A stretch of 64,000 nt of DNA. Origin: Flavobacteriales bacterium (lineage in GTDB: Bacteria; Bacteroidota; Bacteroidia; Flavobacteriales_F; PHOS-HE28). The first letter of the stretch is position 1. Every line of letters begins with the position of its first letter. The stretch lies in contig JADJAA010000001.1 in the NCBI GenBank assembly GCA_016704485.1, positions 1,984,001-2,048,000 on the forward strand. Reading direction: 5' to 3'. The notes beneath the pieces were generated by a model. That model searched no databases. It had not been told where the DNA came from and saw only the letters and a program-made list of their open reading frames with translations. Made by a program: the position numbers and the translations under genes. Below, one piece after another: positions 7,783 to 16,147 of this stretch.

Positions 7783-9177
7783 ATGACTTTGGCCAGAATA
7801 TTCAACCTTGTCCGCGAAAGCTTCGATGGCAACGAGGAGCGTGATTACACGAAGATCGGAGTGAGGCATGCGATCGTTCTGCTCTGTATTCCGATGGTCC
7901 TTGAAATGGGCATGGAAGCTGTGTTCGCATTGGTGGATATTTTCTTCGTGAGCAAACTCGGCAAAGAAGCGATCGCAACAGTTGGTCTTACGGAAGGGGT
8001 GATGATGTTGGTCTATTCCCTCGCGTGGGGCCTGGGGATGGGCATTACGGCGTTGGTAGCAAGAAGGGTAGGCGAGAAGGACCCTAAAGGGGCATCGCGT
8101 GCAGCCATGCAAGGCATGTTGCTTACCGTACTGTTAGGGATACTGATCGCGATCCCCGGTCTGATAATGCCAGAGAAGATCCTCCGCATCATGGGAGCCG
8201 AACCAGAAGTGGTGACAATGGGCACTCCCTATATGCGGATCATGCTCGGTGGTAACATCGTTATCCTGTTGATCTTTGCGGTGAATGCGATCTTTCGCGG
8301 AGCAGGCGATGCAGCCATGGCCATGCGATCACTAGCATTGGCAAACGGTCTCAACATCATATTATGCCCTTTGTTGATCTATGGAATTGGTCCGATCCAA
8401 GGACTCGGCGTTACAGGTGCAGCACTTGCTACGACCATTGGTAGAGGTAGTGGAGTGGTCTATCAATTGTACCATTTGTTCAGCGGCAAGGGGCGGATCA
8501 CCGTACGCGGCATTGCCCTCGCTTTGGACCCGAGCGTTATGCTGAATATCCTGAAGATCTCTGCCGGGGGAGTCGCGCAATTCCTCATCGCGTCTGCGAG
8601 TTGGGTGTTCATGGTCCGCATCATTGCTGCATTCGGGAGTGCGGCGGTTGCAGGGTATACCATCGCAGTGCGGATCATCATATTCTCCATACTTCCTTCT
8701 TGGGGAATGGCAAACGCCGCAAGTACGTTAGTAGGGCAGAACCTCGGTGCGGCACAACCGGGACGCGCCGAACGATCCGCGTGGTTATGTGGTCATTACA
8801 ACATGATCTTCATGACCTGCGTCGCGATCTTTTTCTGGATCACTGCACCGTGGTTGGTCAGCTTTTTTACCACTGAACAAGAAATAATCAGCGTTGGTGT
8901 TGACGCATTGCGCATCATTTGCCTAGGCTACTTTTTCTACGGATATGGAATGGTATTGGCCCAGGCATTCAATGGTGCAGGTGATACCCTTACGCCCACG
9001 TGGATGAATGTGGTCTGCTTCTGGATGCTGGAGATCCCGCTCGGTTGGTTCCTTGCCCAGACACTTGGATGGGGACCTCACGGTGTATTCGCGTCGATAG
9101 CCATCAGCGAAAGTGCGCTTGCGGTGTTAAGCGTTGTGCTGTTCAAACGCGGCAAGTGGAAACTGATGCAGGTGTGA
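7783..9177 (+). CDS. MATE family multidrug/cation efflux transporter
   Basis: Inner-membrane antiporter of 464 residues with about 12 hydrophobic segments, the normal MATE length. Family signatures are the N-terminal IVLLCIPMVLEMGMEAVFAL and VDIFFVSKLGKEAIATVGLT, the repeat-2 counterpart in AASWVFMVRIIAAFGSAAVAG, and GQNLGAAQPGRAERSAW. It probably exports cationic compounds using a Na+ or H+ gradient; the substrate cannot be read from sequence. It stands alone, with a promoter-like box directly upstream. Confidence 0.93.
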   Translation: MTLARIFNLVRESFDGNEERDYTKIGVRHAIVLLCIPMVLEMGMEAVFALVDIFFVSKLGKEAIATVGLTEGVMMLVYSLAWGLGMGITALVARRVGEKDPKGASRAAMQGMLLTVLLGILIAIPGLIMPEKILRIMGAEPEVVTMGTPYMRIMLGGNIVILLIFAVNAIFRGAGDAAMAMRSLALANGLNIILCPLLIYGIGPIQGLGVTGAALATTIGRGSGVVYQLYHLFSGKGRITVRGIALALDPSVMLNILKISAGGVAQFLIASASWVFMVRIIAAFGSAAVAGYTIAVRIIIFSILPSWGMANAASTLVGQNLGAAQPGRAERSAWLCGHYNMIFMTCVAIFFWITAPWLVSFFTTEQEIISVGVDALRIICLGYFFYGYGMVLAQAFNGAGDTLTPTWMNVVCFWMLEIPLGWFLAQTLGWGPHGVFASIAISESALAVLSVVLFKRGKWKLMQV

Positions 9178-9221
9178 TCGGCGATCGATCTCCCTAGACC
9201 TCAAATTGCCTTTGGTCTCGA

Positions 9222-9827
9222 CTATTTCTTCTTGAACGGTACTTCAAAGGTGCCATCCTTGGCAGGCCATAGTGTGTCAACCGGCATTCTCAAATCGTGG
9301 TCTTGTTCGATGTATTTGGGGAGTATAATGAAACTGGTCTTGAAGGGGCTGGTAATTGGAGGCTTGAACCAGATTGTATCAACAGGCTCCGATTCAGCGG
9401 GATGATCTGATTGGCGGTACATGACCATAAACTTTTGCGGCTCAATGTAGAGCCTGTATCCTCTCTTAATTATCGAATCCGTGTACGTTGCTCCGTTGAA
9501 CTTTTCAATGATCGTATCGCAACAAGCTGCAGTAATTTGTAATGCGCGAAGCATCTTGAACTGTTCTGGCCTTAGACGGATCTCGAAAAAGTCAGAAACA
9601 GGACCTGTTTGCGTTCCAGTGTAGATACCGGTATCTGAAACGCAAGCGATTACGCCAGAGCAAGGCTCTCCTCTTGTGGTTTGAATAGTACCACGAATGA
9701 CGTAGGTTTTATGGCCTGACACAATGCTTTCATCCGTCTTGCTTTTTTGTTCTAGGTCTATGGATCGAATCACGTGGTTACATCCAAAAAGGAACAACAC
9801 TATGAATGACTGTACAAGAAGACGCAT
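9222..9827 (-). CDS. Predicted lipoprotein of unknown function
   Basis: Protein of 201 residues beginning with a lipoprotein signal (FIVLFLFGC lipobox, Cys near residue 16). The mature protein begins with a beta-rich region (TYVIRGTIQTTRGEPCSGVIACV) resembling a carboxypeptidase-regulatory/CNA-B-like fold, followed by a region I do not recognise. A second ATG one codon upstream (9830) is also possible. Anchored in the periplasm or outer membrane. Convergent with the MATE gene. Confidence 0.65.
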   Translation of the reverse strand: MRLLVQSFIVLFLFGCNHVIRSIDLEQKSKTDESIVSGHKTYVIRGTIQTTRGEPCSGVIACVSDTGIYTGTQTGPVSDFFEIRLRPEQFKMLRALQITAACCDTIIEKFNGATYTDSIIKRGYRLYIEPQKFMVMYRQSDHPAESEPVDTIWFKPPITSPFKTSFIILPKYIEQDHDLRMPVDTLWPAKDGTFEVPFKKK

Positions 9828-9900
9828 CATTATGTTCCGCAGTTTAATACACTAAGGAAATTCAATGTAGCTGATTGCTCTTCACCGATCGTTCCCCGTA

Positions 9901-10662
9901 CTACTTCGGAATGAAATTCTTCGGCTTTCCGGCCTTGTACCACTTCAACAACGTATCGATCATGTGCTCGATCTTCCGTGCATCGGCCCAAGTGCTGCGG
10001 AAAACAAGGTTGCCATCCTTATCCACCAGATAGGCGCCATTGGGTGCACGGCCATAGTTGTTGAACGTTGCATCGTCCATGCCATCTAACAGCACAGGTA
10101 ATTCGCCTAGTTGTGAGAACTGTGCAGCGTACTGGGTCTTCTGTTCAATCGTGGTAGGGATAGGAAATTTCTTGAAATCACCCTTGTCGGATGGATGCAT
10201 TTCCCTGCCGTAAACTACGAACAGGTCCACGTCCTCATTTGCATATTTCTTTGCCAATGCGGTCCAGCGTTCCATCTGCACACGCGCCGGCGGACTGGTA
10301 ATGCTGACGAACATGAATGCCCTGATCCTACCCGCATTTCCGCTTAAAGAATAGGTGCCACCGCTGATCACCACTGGAAGTTCCAGATCATGTGTTTTTG
10401 GCACCATCCCCCCGCCTTCGCTGTAACTACGCACCTCGCGGATCGTCGTGCGCATCATCTTGTCGAAATTCATACGCCACATGTTCACCTGCTTGCGCAT
10501 TTTCTTGATCTCCTTCTTGGTATATGCATTCAAGTAGAAGTCCAGATCGTCATGAAAGACCAACGCTGAATCCGTAGCGTACCACGATGGATCCCAATTG
10601 TTGAGCTGGGTAAACCCTTGGAAAGAGAAAAGAAAGGTTAGCGATAGTAGGAATTGGCGCAT
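9901..10662 (-). CDS. Thioredoxin-fold, iodothyronine-deiodinase-like protein lacking the catalytic Cys
   Basis: Secreted or periplasmic protein of 253 residues; signal peptide MRQFLLSLTFLFSFQGFTQ. The central part (FMFVSITSPPARVQMERW, DVDLFVVYGREMHPSD, PVLLDGMDDATFNNYG, NGAYLVDKDGNLVFRSTWA) follows the deiodinase/peroxiredoxin-like fold. In deiodinases the motif after the first beta strand holds Sec or Cys (SCTxPPF), and REAHPSDGW follows. Here the motif reads SITSPPA, so the redox residue is absent. The open frame extends to 10683, but the ATG at 10662 gives a clean signal peptide and lies just downstream of a consensus box. Probably a non-redox derivative. Confidence 0.7.
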   Translation of the reverse strand: MRQFLLSLTFLFSFQGFTQLNNWDPSWYATDSALVFHDDLDFYLNAYTKKEIKKMRKQVNMWRMNFDKMMRTTIREVRSYSEGGGMVPKTHDLELPVVISGGTYSLSGNAGRIRAFMFVSITSPPARVQMERWTALAKKYANEDVDLFVVYGREMHPSDKGDFKKFPIPTTIEQKTQYAAQFSQLGELPVLLDGMDDATFNNYGRAPNGAYLVDKDGNLVFRSTWADARKIEHMIDTLLKWYKAGKPKNFIPK

Positions 10663-10680
10663 TGCTGGATCAACGAGGCT

Positions 10681-10688
10681 CAAAGGTA
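10681..10688 (-). promoter_or_regulatory. Putative -7 box (TACCTTTG)
   Basis: Exact match to TAnnTTTG on the minus strand, ending 18 bases before the start codon at 10662. Confidence 0.5.
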
Positions 10689-10763
10689 GGACTGTGGTCG
10701 GTATTCGGTTTTCGTAGGTACGCTTCGATCATTACCTGATAACAGATCATTATCGATCGTTAC

Positions 10764-12938
10764 TTAGAATTTATACCGCAGCTGTATCTTAAGATCACTC
10801 CGTGTATTCCCGGCTATCTCTTGCAGGCCGCTACTGCTAGATGTTTGGTCCTGATAGATCCACGCACCATAACGCACCCAGATATCCATACGCCGCAGTG
10901 GTGTTACACGGAACATGGCATAAGCGCGGATCCCACGACCATAGTAGGGTGGAATGGAGAATACTCCGACCAGGTCGTTCTCATAGGCATATAAACGCGC
11001 ATTGTAGGATCCGCTCTCGAATAGTGCAATTCGGAACGTTGTCTCGAACGGACTGCTCAACGGCCTGTGTACAATGTCCTGGTAGAGTAAGAAACCATGT
11101 TCCAAAGGGCTGGATCCCCGCTGGAAATCCACGGTCTCTACACGCGTGCGAAGACTTATGGATGGACTCACTTTGTACGTGGCATTGAACCGGTAGTTGG
11201 TCTGGTCAACACTCACCAAATTGTCAATACCGTCAACATCGAATGCCGTGTTCTTTGCGCGTTCCTGATGGCGTGCGCGTATGTAGATCTCCACGCCACG
11301 GCTCGGTTTCCAGTTCAACTGTGCCAACCAATCAAATCCAGAATTGGGTGCATCCGTCAAGTAACGCAACCAAGGAAAACTGAATTGATCGAAATATGCA
11401 TTGAAGGTCCAATGCCTGTTCGGACGGATCTCCAATCCAGTGAACAGGCCATGCTCATTCCAAGGACTGCCACCTTCCGAAAAGGCCACGCTGTACAGAC
11501 CGTGATAATCCCTTCCATAATTACGGTAGAGCAGGCTCATGCTTACGCGCTTGTCCAGTGAGACCAGCACACCCGTATTCATTGCTTTGCCACCATTGGA
11601 ACTGGTACTCACTTCACCGAACCAGGTAAAGTTGCGGTAGAGGTAGTTCCAATCAACTCCCGCCGTGGTGTTGGTCTTGCCTCTGAAATTGAACTGGCTA
11701 TACGGTTGTGTGTTCGGCTGTAGGAATGCATCATATAGAACGTTCGCAGCTGTTGCACCAATGCTGAAATTGCTTCGCTTGTAACGCGCATGTCCGCCAA
11801 TGATCTGCTCATTGATCCCGTTGCTTTTTCGCAGTTCCGTATTGGTGCGGTGGAATCCGTCTTCCTGGAAACTACTGAAGGTCACCTCCTGGATCTGTGT
11901 GCCGATGGAGTCATTCTGGGTGGGCAATGCGGATACGTTCCCATCGATCGCTTTGCGCGAAAAGAATCCGGTCAGTTCGACGTTCTTCACTAGTTCGATC
12001 GTAGCAGCACCACCGCGCAGGTAAAGGTTCTCGTTCACACTTGTGTAGGGCGATAGACCAACGGCGTTGCGTTTCACGTTCATGGTAAAACTGCTCTTAC
12101 TGGAGAACGCTAAGCCGTTCCAGAAAGTAAGTCCTTGCCCGAACTGCGCTTGATAATCGCCGATAGCCACTGCCTTCAAACGCCCGATATCACGTAGGAA
12201 AAGGTGTGCGCTGTAGTAATCAAAACCATTTTTTTGAGACCCCTTGAAGAACTCCTCACCTTCATCTTTTTCCGCCGTGATACCAAAGCTCACGTTCTGG
12301 CGATAACGGAATCTGTAACGCGCATACAATCGGTAAGGACTTCCCAGATAAACCTTGTTGTTCGCACGCAATGAATCGCGTACCGTTGGGTCGCCGTAAT
12401 TCGGAAGAGCTTCTCCATCAGGGTCGTAATATTCCTTGCCGAACAGATTATCGCGATCCATGAATCCTTTGCGTTCCTCAATGTTCATGGTACTACGGAG
12501 CAGTACTTCGCTACCGCCTTTGGAAAAGATCTCTTTCAAATTGGCTCGCGTGCTCTTCGCATTTTCGCGCACCGTGACAAAGGGTCTGATCAGCTCAATG
12601 GTCTCTGCATCCAAGCCATTGACCGTTTGCAGTTCATAGAAGCTTTGCAGCTTCCCGAATTTTCTGATGTGTTCCAATATTGCACTTACTTGGACATCGC
12701 TCAAAAAGATCAAACTGTTCAGCTCCTGAGCATCGGTATGATTCAGGTCGATCGGATTCTTCAGCCTATCCGTAAGTTGATCTACCAGCGCGGTAAGGTC
12801 CACACTGCTATCATCGCCTAATTGATCACTGGCGGCTTCGATCCGTTGCTCAATAATATCCCGTGGTATCACATCCTCTTGCGCCTGTACATGCATACAG
12901 CCGCAGAACATGGCTATGGCTGCTAAGGCCTTTTTCAT
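10764..12938 (-). CDS. Outer-membrane beta-barrel protein with N-terminal helix-hairpin-helix domain
   Basis: Protein of 724 residues with a signal peptide (MKKALAAIAMFCGCMHVQAQ). Residues ~55-125 hold ComEA/GspK-like helix-hairpin-helix motifs (NPIDLNHTDAQELNSLIFLS, FGKLQSFYELQTVNGLDAET). The remainder, from about residue 150, is rich in alternating aromatic beta strands and ends in a Phe (KIQLRYKF), as expected of an outer-membrane barrel. Its ATG overlaps the stop of the upstream barrel gene by 4 bases, so the pair is translationally coupled. Proteins of this layout are conserved in Bacteroidota but uncharacterised; a role in outer-membrane transport is inference. Confidence 0.8.
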   Translation of the reverse strand: MKKALAAIAMFCGCMHVQAQEDVIPRDIIEQRIEAASDQLGDDSSVDLTALVDQLTDRLKNPIDLNHTDAQELNSLIFLSDVQVSAILEHIRKFGKLQSFYELQTVNGLDAETIELIRPFVTVRENAKSTRANLKEIFSKGGSEVLLRSTMNIEERKGFMDRDNLFGKEYYDPDGEALPNYGDPTVRDSLRANNKVYLGSPYRLYARYRFRYRQNVSFGITAEKDEGEEFFKGSQKNGFDYYSAHLFLRDIGRLKAVAIGDYQAQFGQGLTFWNGLAFSSKSSFTMNVKRNAVGLSPYTSVNENLYLRGGAATIELVKNVELTGFFSRKAIDGNVSALPTQNDSIGTQIQEVTFSSFQEDGFHRTNTELRKSNGINEQIIGGHARYKRSNFSIGATAANVLYDAFLQPNTQPYSQFNFRGKTNTTAGVDWNYLYRNFTWFGEVSTSSNGGKAMNTGVLVSLDKRVSMSLLYRNYGRDYHGLYSVAFSEGGSPWNEHGLFTGLEIRPNRHWTFNAYFDQFSFPWLRYLTDAPNSGFDWLAQLNWKPSRGVEIYIRARHQERAKNTAFDVDGIDNLVSVDQTNYRFNATYKVSPSISLRTRVETVDFQRGSSPLEHGFLLYQDIVHRPLSSPFETTFRIALFESGSYNARLYAYENDLVGVFSIPPYYGRGIRAYAMFRVTPLRRMDIWVRYGAWIYQDQTSSSSGLQEIAGNTRSDLKIQLRYKF

Positions 12939-13747
12939 TTGAACCTGTATGTCAACCCGATCATTGGTGTTGCGCCCAGTTGTGAACGAACGGCAAGAGC
13001 CAGGTCAATATCCAATTTCTTGTAGCGGATGCCCGCACCGAAGTGGCCCTGTACCGGACCAGTGCTTATTCCAGTGCGGAGGAACAGAACGGAATTGGGA
13101 TGATATTCCGCACCGAATCTGAATTGCTCACCGCGATCAATGTCCTTTTCCACATCCGCGGTCAGCAAGAATTTTGGGCTGAACGTATAGACCAGCCCAG
13201 CCCGTAGAATGGTCGGGATCGTTTCATCGTAAGGGCCTCCGATCTTCGCCTTGTTCAAATTGTATGCATGCGCTCCTACCCATAATTGATCTGTGAGCTT
13301 GGCTTGCATTCCGATCTCGGCCGTGAACGCACTTGCACTCCCGTAATTCTCTCCTAACCGAACACTCAGATAGTCGAATTGCACGGCGACGCGAATGCTC
13401 TCTCCGAAGCGCATGGCATAACCCAAACTGCCTTTGCTCTGGTTGTACAACGAATAACCGAACCGGTCCGCACCTATCCCCAATGTACCCTTGCCCAACG
13501 GTATGGCGACCGCCAATCCTTGATGCGCGAGATCAGGTGAAAGAAAATGTTGCTGATAGAATATTCCAGCCGCGGGAACTTCAAGTGCGGCAAGTCCTGC
13601 GGGGTTAAGCCGTATGCTCCAGAGGTCACTCAGTGCTAACCCGGAGTAACCCATTCCGGCAAAACGAGCGCCCATGGGCAGATCCTCTCCACCTGCACGG
13701 ATCAGTGGTGAGCTAAGTAGTAAAAGGATAGCAAGTATCGGTCGCAT
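12935..13747 (-). CDS. PorV/PorQ-like (FadL-type) outer-membrane barrel protein
   Basis: Protein of 270 residues; signal peptide ends at LIRAGG. The sequence DLPMGARFAGMGYSGLALSD followed by SIRLNPAGLAAL is the typical opening of PorV/PorQ/UPF0164 barrels (GARxxGMGxA...NPAGLA). The rest is alternating strands ending in TPMIGLTYRFK. PorV and PorQ are T9SS components of the outer membrane; this one is more likely a paralogue paired with the downstream HhH barrel, with which it shares an ATGA overlap. The start codon lies 5 bases after a TACTTTCG box. Confidence 0.8.
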   Translation of the reverse strand: MRPILAILLLLSSPLIRAGGEDLPMGARFAGMGYSGLALSDLWSIRLNPAGLAALEVPAAGIFYQQHFLSPDLAHQGLAVAIPLGKGTLGIGADRFGYSLYNQSKGSLGYAMRFGESIRVAVQFDYLSVRLGENYGSASAFTAEIGMQAKLTDQLWVGAHAYNLNKAKIGGPYDETIPTILRAGLVYTFSPKFLLTADVEKDIDRGEQFRFGAEYHPNSVLFLRTGISTGPVQGHFGAGIRYKKLDIDLALAVRSQLGATPMIGLTYRFK

Positions 13748-13752
13748 CGCTC

Positions 13753-13760
13753 CGAAAGTA
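13753..13760 (-). promoter_or_regulatory. Putative -7 box (TACTTTCG)
   Basis: Matches TAnnTTyG on the minus strand; only 5 bases separate it from the start codon at 13747, implying a leaderless or nearly leaderless mRNA. Confidence 0.45.
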
Positions 13761-13890
13761 GGGTATAGACATGGAGTGAGGTGTAAGTGGATGAAAATTC
13801 ATCTTCTTGTGGTATACAGTAGATGCATGAAATGATCCTGTTACGTTATGGTTCAAGGCTATCGCGTCTTGAAATGTATATTCTTCGAGC

Positions 13891-14066
13891 ATTCTGTTTC
13901 TGTGACCCGTTGCGGGTCAAAAAGCACTTAGGGCGATCCTGTATTTCTAATTTCTGCGACCCATCTAAGGGTCAGAAAAAGTTCATGTATGGACCCTGGA
14001 AGGGTCACAGAAATTAGACAAAACCCCTGACAAGTGCGGGTTTCGACCCAGAATGGGTCGCAGAGC
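13891..14066. repeat. Array of four GACCC...GGGTC palindromes
   Basis: Four palindromes in 160 bases: 13904-13918 (GACCCG/CGGGTC), 13951-13977 (TTTCTG.GACCC/GGGTC.AGAAA), 13992-14006 (GACCCT/AGGGTC) and 14044-14060 (CGACCCA/TGGGTCG). Flanks also mirror each other: TCTAATTTCTGCGACCC (13947-13963) against GGGTCACAGAAATTAGA (14002-14018), one mismatch. The loop and the base next to the core vary while the complementarity is kept. This fills the intergenic region between the barrel gene and hpt; short frames across it are not genes. Confidence 0.75.
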
Positions 14067-14133
14067 TTTAGTGGTGAATGATTTACGACGCGATCGCTCT
14101 GCGTTGTTGTTCTGTCACCCCGGTAACGATCCT

Positions 14134-14141
14134 TACCTTCG
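14134..14141 (+). promoter_or_regulatory. Putative -7 box (TACCTTCG)
   Basis: Matches TAnnTTyG followed by CGCC. It is 10 bases before the ATG at 14152 and 49 bases before the ATG at 14191 of hpt. Confidence 0.45.
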
Positions 14142-14151
14142 CGCCTTGCTC

Positions 14152-14739
14152 ATGGAAGACGTATTCACCAAAGCGAGCATATACAACACCATGGCACGCG
14201 TTCGCTTGCATGATATCGAGTTCGAACTGTTCATTACCGAACAGGATGTGAACGCCGCTGTTGACCGCCTTGCGGGCGAATTGCGGAAAAAGTACGATGG
14301 CAAACGACCCTTGTTCGTTGGTGTGTTGAACGGCGCTTTTTTCTTTGCTGCCGAATTGATGAAACGCTTGGATATTGAATGTGAGATCACCTTCGTAAAG
14401 GTGGCCAGCTACCACGGTACCAGCAGCACAGGGAAGGTGAGTGACCTGATCGGGCTCAACGAACGGATCACCGACCGGCATGTGGTCGTATTGGAGGATA
14501 TTGTGGATACCGGCAATACGATACGCCACATCCTCGATGCACTGAAGGATCATCATCCGGCCAGTGTGAGCATTGCAACGTTACTCTTCAAGCCGGATGC
14601 ATATAAGCAACCGGACATCGAAATAGAACATGTGGCCCTGAAGATCCCCAACGCTTTTGTGGTGGGTAGCGGATTGGACCACGATGGCCTTGGTAGGAAT
14701 CTGCCGGGCATATACCAGATCATCCAGAACGGAAAATGA
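14152..14739 (+). CDS. hpt: Hypoxanthine phosphoribosyltransferase
   Basis: Purine salvage enzyme transferring phosphoribose from PRPP to hypoxanthine or guanine. It shows FVGVLNGAFFFAAEL, the flexible-loop region SYHGTSSTGKVS, and the PRPP-binding motif VVVLEDIVDTGNT, with the base-binding stretch IPNAFVVGSGLDHDG at the end. Two starts are plausible: ATG 14152 (195 residues), close to the promoter-like box, or ATG 14191 (MARVRLHDIEFELFI, 182 residues), which fits family length better. Its stop overlaps the adk start (ATGA), so the two are co-translated. Confidence 0.93.
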   Translation: MEDVFTKASIYNTMARVRLHDIEFELFITEQDVNAAVDRLAGELRKKYDGKRPLFVGVLNGAFFFAAELMKRLDIECEITFVKVASYHGTSSTGKVSDLIGLNERITDRHVVVLEDIVDTGNTIRHILDALKDHHPASVSIATLLFKPDAYKQPDIEIEHVALKIPNAFVVGSGLDHDGLGRNLPGIYQIIQNGK

Positions 14740-15314
14740 ACAAACTGAACATCGTACTCTTCGGCCCACCGGGTGCAGGAAAGGGCACGCAAAGCGCGTT
14801 CCTTATCAAGAAGTACAACTTGGCTCACCTGAGCACAGGGGACCTTTTACGCGCTGAGATCAAAGCGGAAACCACATTGGGGCTAAAAGCCAAGGAGCTT
14901 ATGGACGTAGGTGAACTGGTACCGGATGAGGTCGTGATCGGTATGATCAAGAACGCGATCGAGGAACATGTGGAAGCCGACGGTTTTATTTTCGATGGCT
15001 TTCCGCGCACCAAGGCACAAGCCGAAGCGTTGGATGAGATGCTCGAATTCCGCAAAGAACCGATCGTTGCCATGCTGGCATTGCAAGTTCCCGAAGAGGA
15101 GTTGGTGAAACGGTTGCTAGGTCGCGGTGCCACCAGTGATCGTAAGGATGATTCCACGGAGGATATCATTCGCAACCGGATCCGCGAATACGAGAAGAAA
15201 ACAGCACGCCTTAAGGACTACTACAGCGAGCAAGGAAAATTTGTAGCCATTGATGGTGTAGGGACCGTGGAAGATATCACCAAACGATTGGTTGAGGCGA
15301 TCGGTAGGTCGTGA
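14736..15314 (+). CDS. adk: Adenylate kinase (short, LID-reduced form)
   Basis: Cytoplasmic ATP + AMP = 2 ADP phosphotransferase. P-loop FGPPGAGKGTQ near residues 7-17, AMP-binding region AHLSTGDLLRAEI, FDGFPRTKAQAEAL, and a short lid (LLGRGATSDRKDDSTEDI) instead of the zinc-finger LID of long forms. 192 residues is normal for short bacterial forms. It is coupled to hpt by a 4-base overlap and followed by a strong terminator. Confidence 0.95.
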   Translation: MNKLNIVLFGPPGAGKGTQSAFLIKKYNLAHLSTGDLLRAEIKAETTLGLKAKELMDVGELVPDEVVIGMIKNAIEEHVEADGFIFDGFPRTKAQAEALDEMLEFRKEPIVAMLALQVPEEELVKRLLGRGATSDRKDDSTEDIIRNRIREYEKKTARLKDYYSEQGKFVAIDGVGTVEDITKRLVEAIGRS

Positions 15315-15337
15315 ACGCCGGAACTCTGAATTTCGAT

Positions 15338-15382
15338 GAACGAGAAGCCCCTGTATCCGACGGATACAGGGGCTTCTCGTTC
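15338..15382. terminator. Bidirectional terminator hairpin
   Basis: Perfect inverted repeat of about 20 bp per arm (starts GAACGAGAAGCCCCTGTATC, mirror image ends at 15382, five-base centre). It sits between the converging adk and EGF-like lipoprotein genes and could stop transcription from both sides. Confidence 0.85.
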
Positions 15383-15424
15383 GAGTCTGGCTCTTCGTTC
15401 AACAAGAAAAAGACCAAGTGCTGG

Positions 15425-15919
15425 TTACACTTTCGTACAGGTCATTGTGCAGGTCTCCGAACCACCTCCACCTCCGATGGTATAGGTCATCGTAAGGATG
15501 TTGCCCGATAATTGACCACTGCCTGAGAACGTGGCACTATTACCATTGATATCTACTTGCTGATTTGGAACGGATAATTGGCTACCACTCGCAGACGCAT
15601 TAACAGCTGCACCATATCCACCAAAGTTGCTGATCAATACACGGTCAACACCTGATGACGATGTGGAGATCGTGATCTGGTAGGAGAAGTTACCGCTTGG
15701 GCAGCTTTCCGAAACATTATATGTGCTTATGAATTTGCTCCGGACCTGAGTTTTGCATTCTTCACCTTCATAACCACCAGCGCATACACAGGTGCCATCC
15801 GCGCAAGTACCGCCGTTCTCACAGTTCTTGTCTTTGCACGGATCTTTTTTACAGGAGGTGAATGTGCCTGTGCTGCCGATCAATAATATCGACATTAGGG
15901 TGTACTTCAACAATTTCAT
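15425..15919 (-). CDS. Lipoprotein with EGF-like domain
   Basis: Protein of 164 residues with lipobox TFTSC (Cys near residue 23). Residues ~27-56 form an EGF-like domain with six cysteines (CKDKNCENGGTCADGTCVC, then GGYEGEEC). The C-terminal part is a Ser/Gly-rich beta domain (VDRVLISNFGGYGAAVNA, ILTMTYTIGGGGG) of the kind that often follows such modules in Bacteroidota. Surface or periplasmic lipoprotein, function unknown. A consensus -7 box lies about 50 bases upstream. Confidence 0.82.
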   Translation of the reverse strand: MKLLKYTLMSILLIGSTGTFTSCKKDPCKDKNCENGGTCADGTCVCAGGYEGEECKTQVRSKFISTYNVSESCPSGNFSYQITISTSSSGVDRVLISNFGGYGAAVNASASGSQLSVPNQQVDINGNSATFSGSGQLSGNILTMTYTIGGGGGSETCTMTCTKV

Positions 15920-15969
15920 TTGGGTGAGTGCTTTTGTTTTTAGGTGGTTTTGATCTGGTCTTAACCGCT

Positions 15970-15977
15970 CAAAAATA
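15970..15977 (-). promoter_or_regulatory. Putative -7 box (TATTTTTG)
   Basis: Exact match to TAnnTTTG on the minus strand, 50 bases upstream of the EGF-like lipoprotein start. Confidence 0.5.
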
Positions 15978-16132
15978 GAACTATTTCGATCGCTCGACCC
16001 AAATGGACCCTTTATATCCCACGAAATGGGGATGCTCGTATATAGAGTTTACTCCCTGCACTTTGCACGTTAACGAAATAGTGCGAAATAGAATGTGAAT
16101 ATTTCGAAAAGAGCTGCCAACCGCACAATCCC

Positions 16133-16140
16133 GACATTTG
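16133..16140 (+). promoter_or_regulatory. Putative -7 box (GACATTTG)
   Basis: One mismatch to TAnnTTTG, followed by CGCC; 7 bases before the obgE start codon. Confidence 0.35.
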
Positions 16141-16147
16141 CGCCTCC

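Noticed and set aside
13823..14017. 64-codon frame across the palindrome array
   Set aside because: The peptide is produced by reading through repeated GACCC/GGGTC sequence; no homology-like features.
13891..14066. Considered as a CRISPR array
   Set aside because: Repeat units are not identical, spacing is irregular and no cas gene is near; the pattern is palindromic rather than repeat-spacer.
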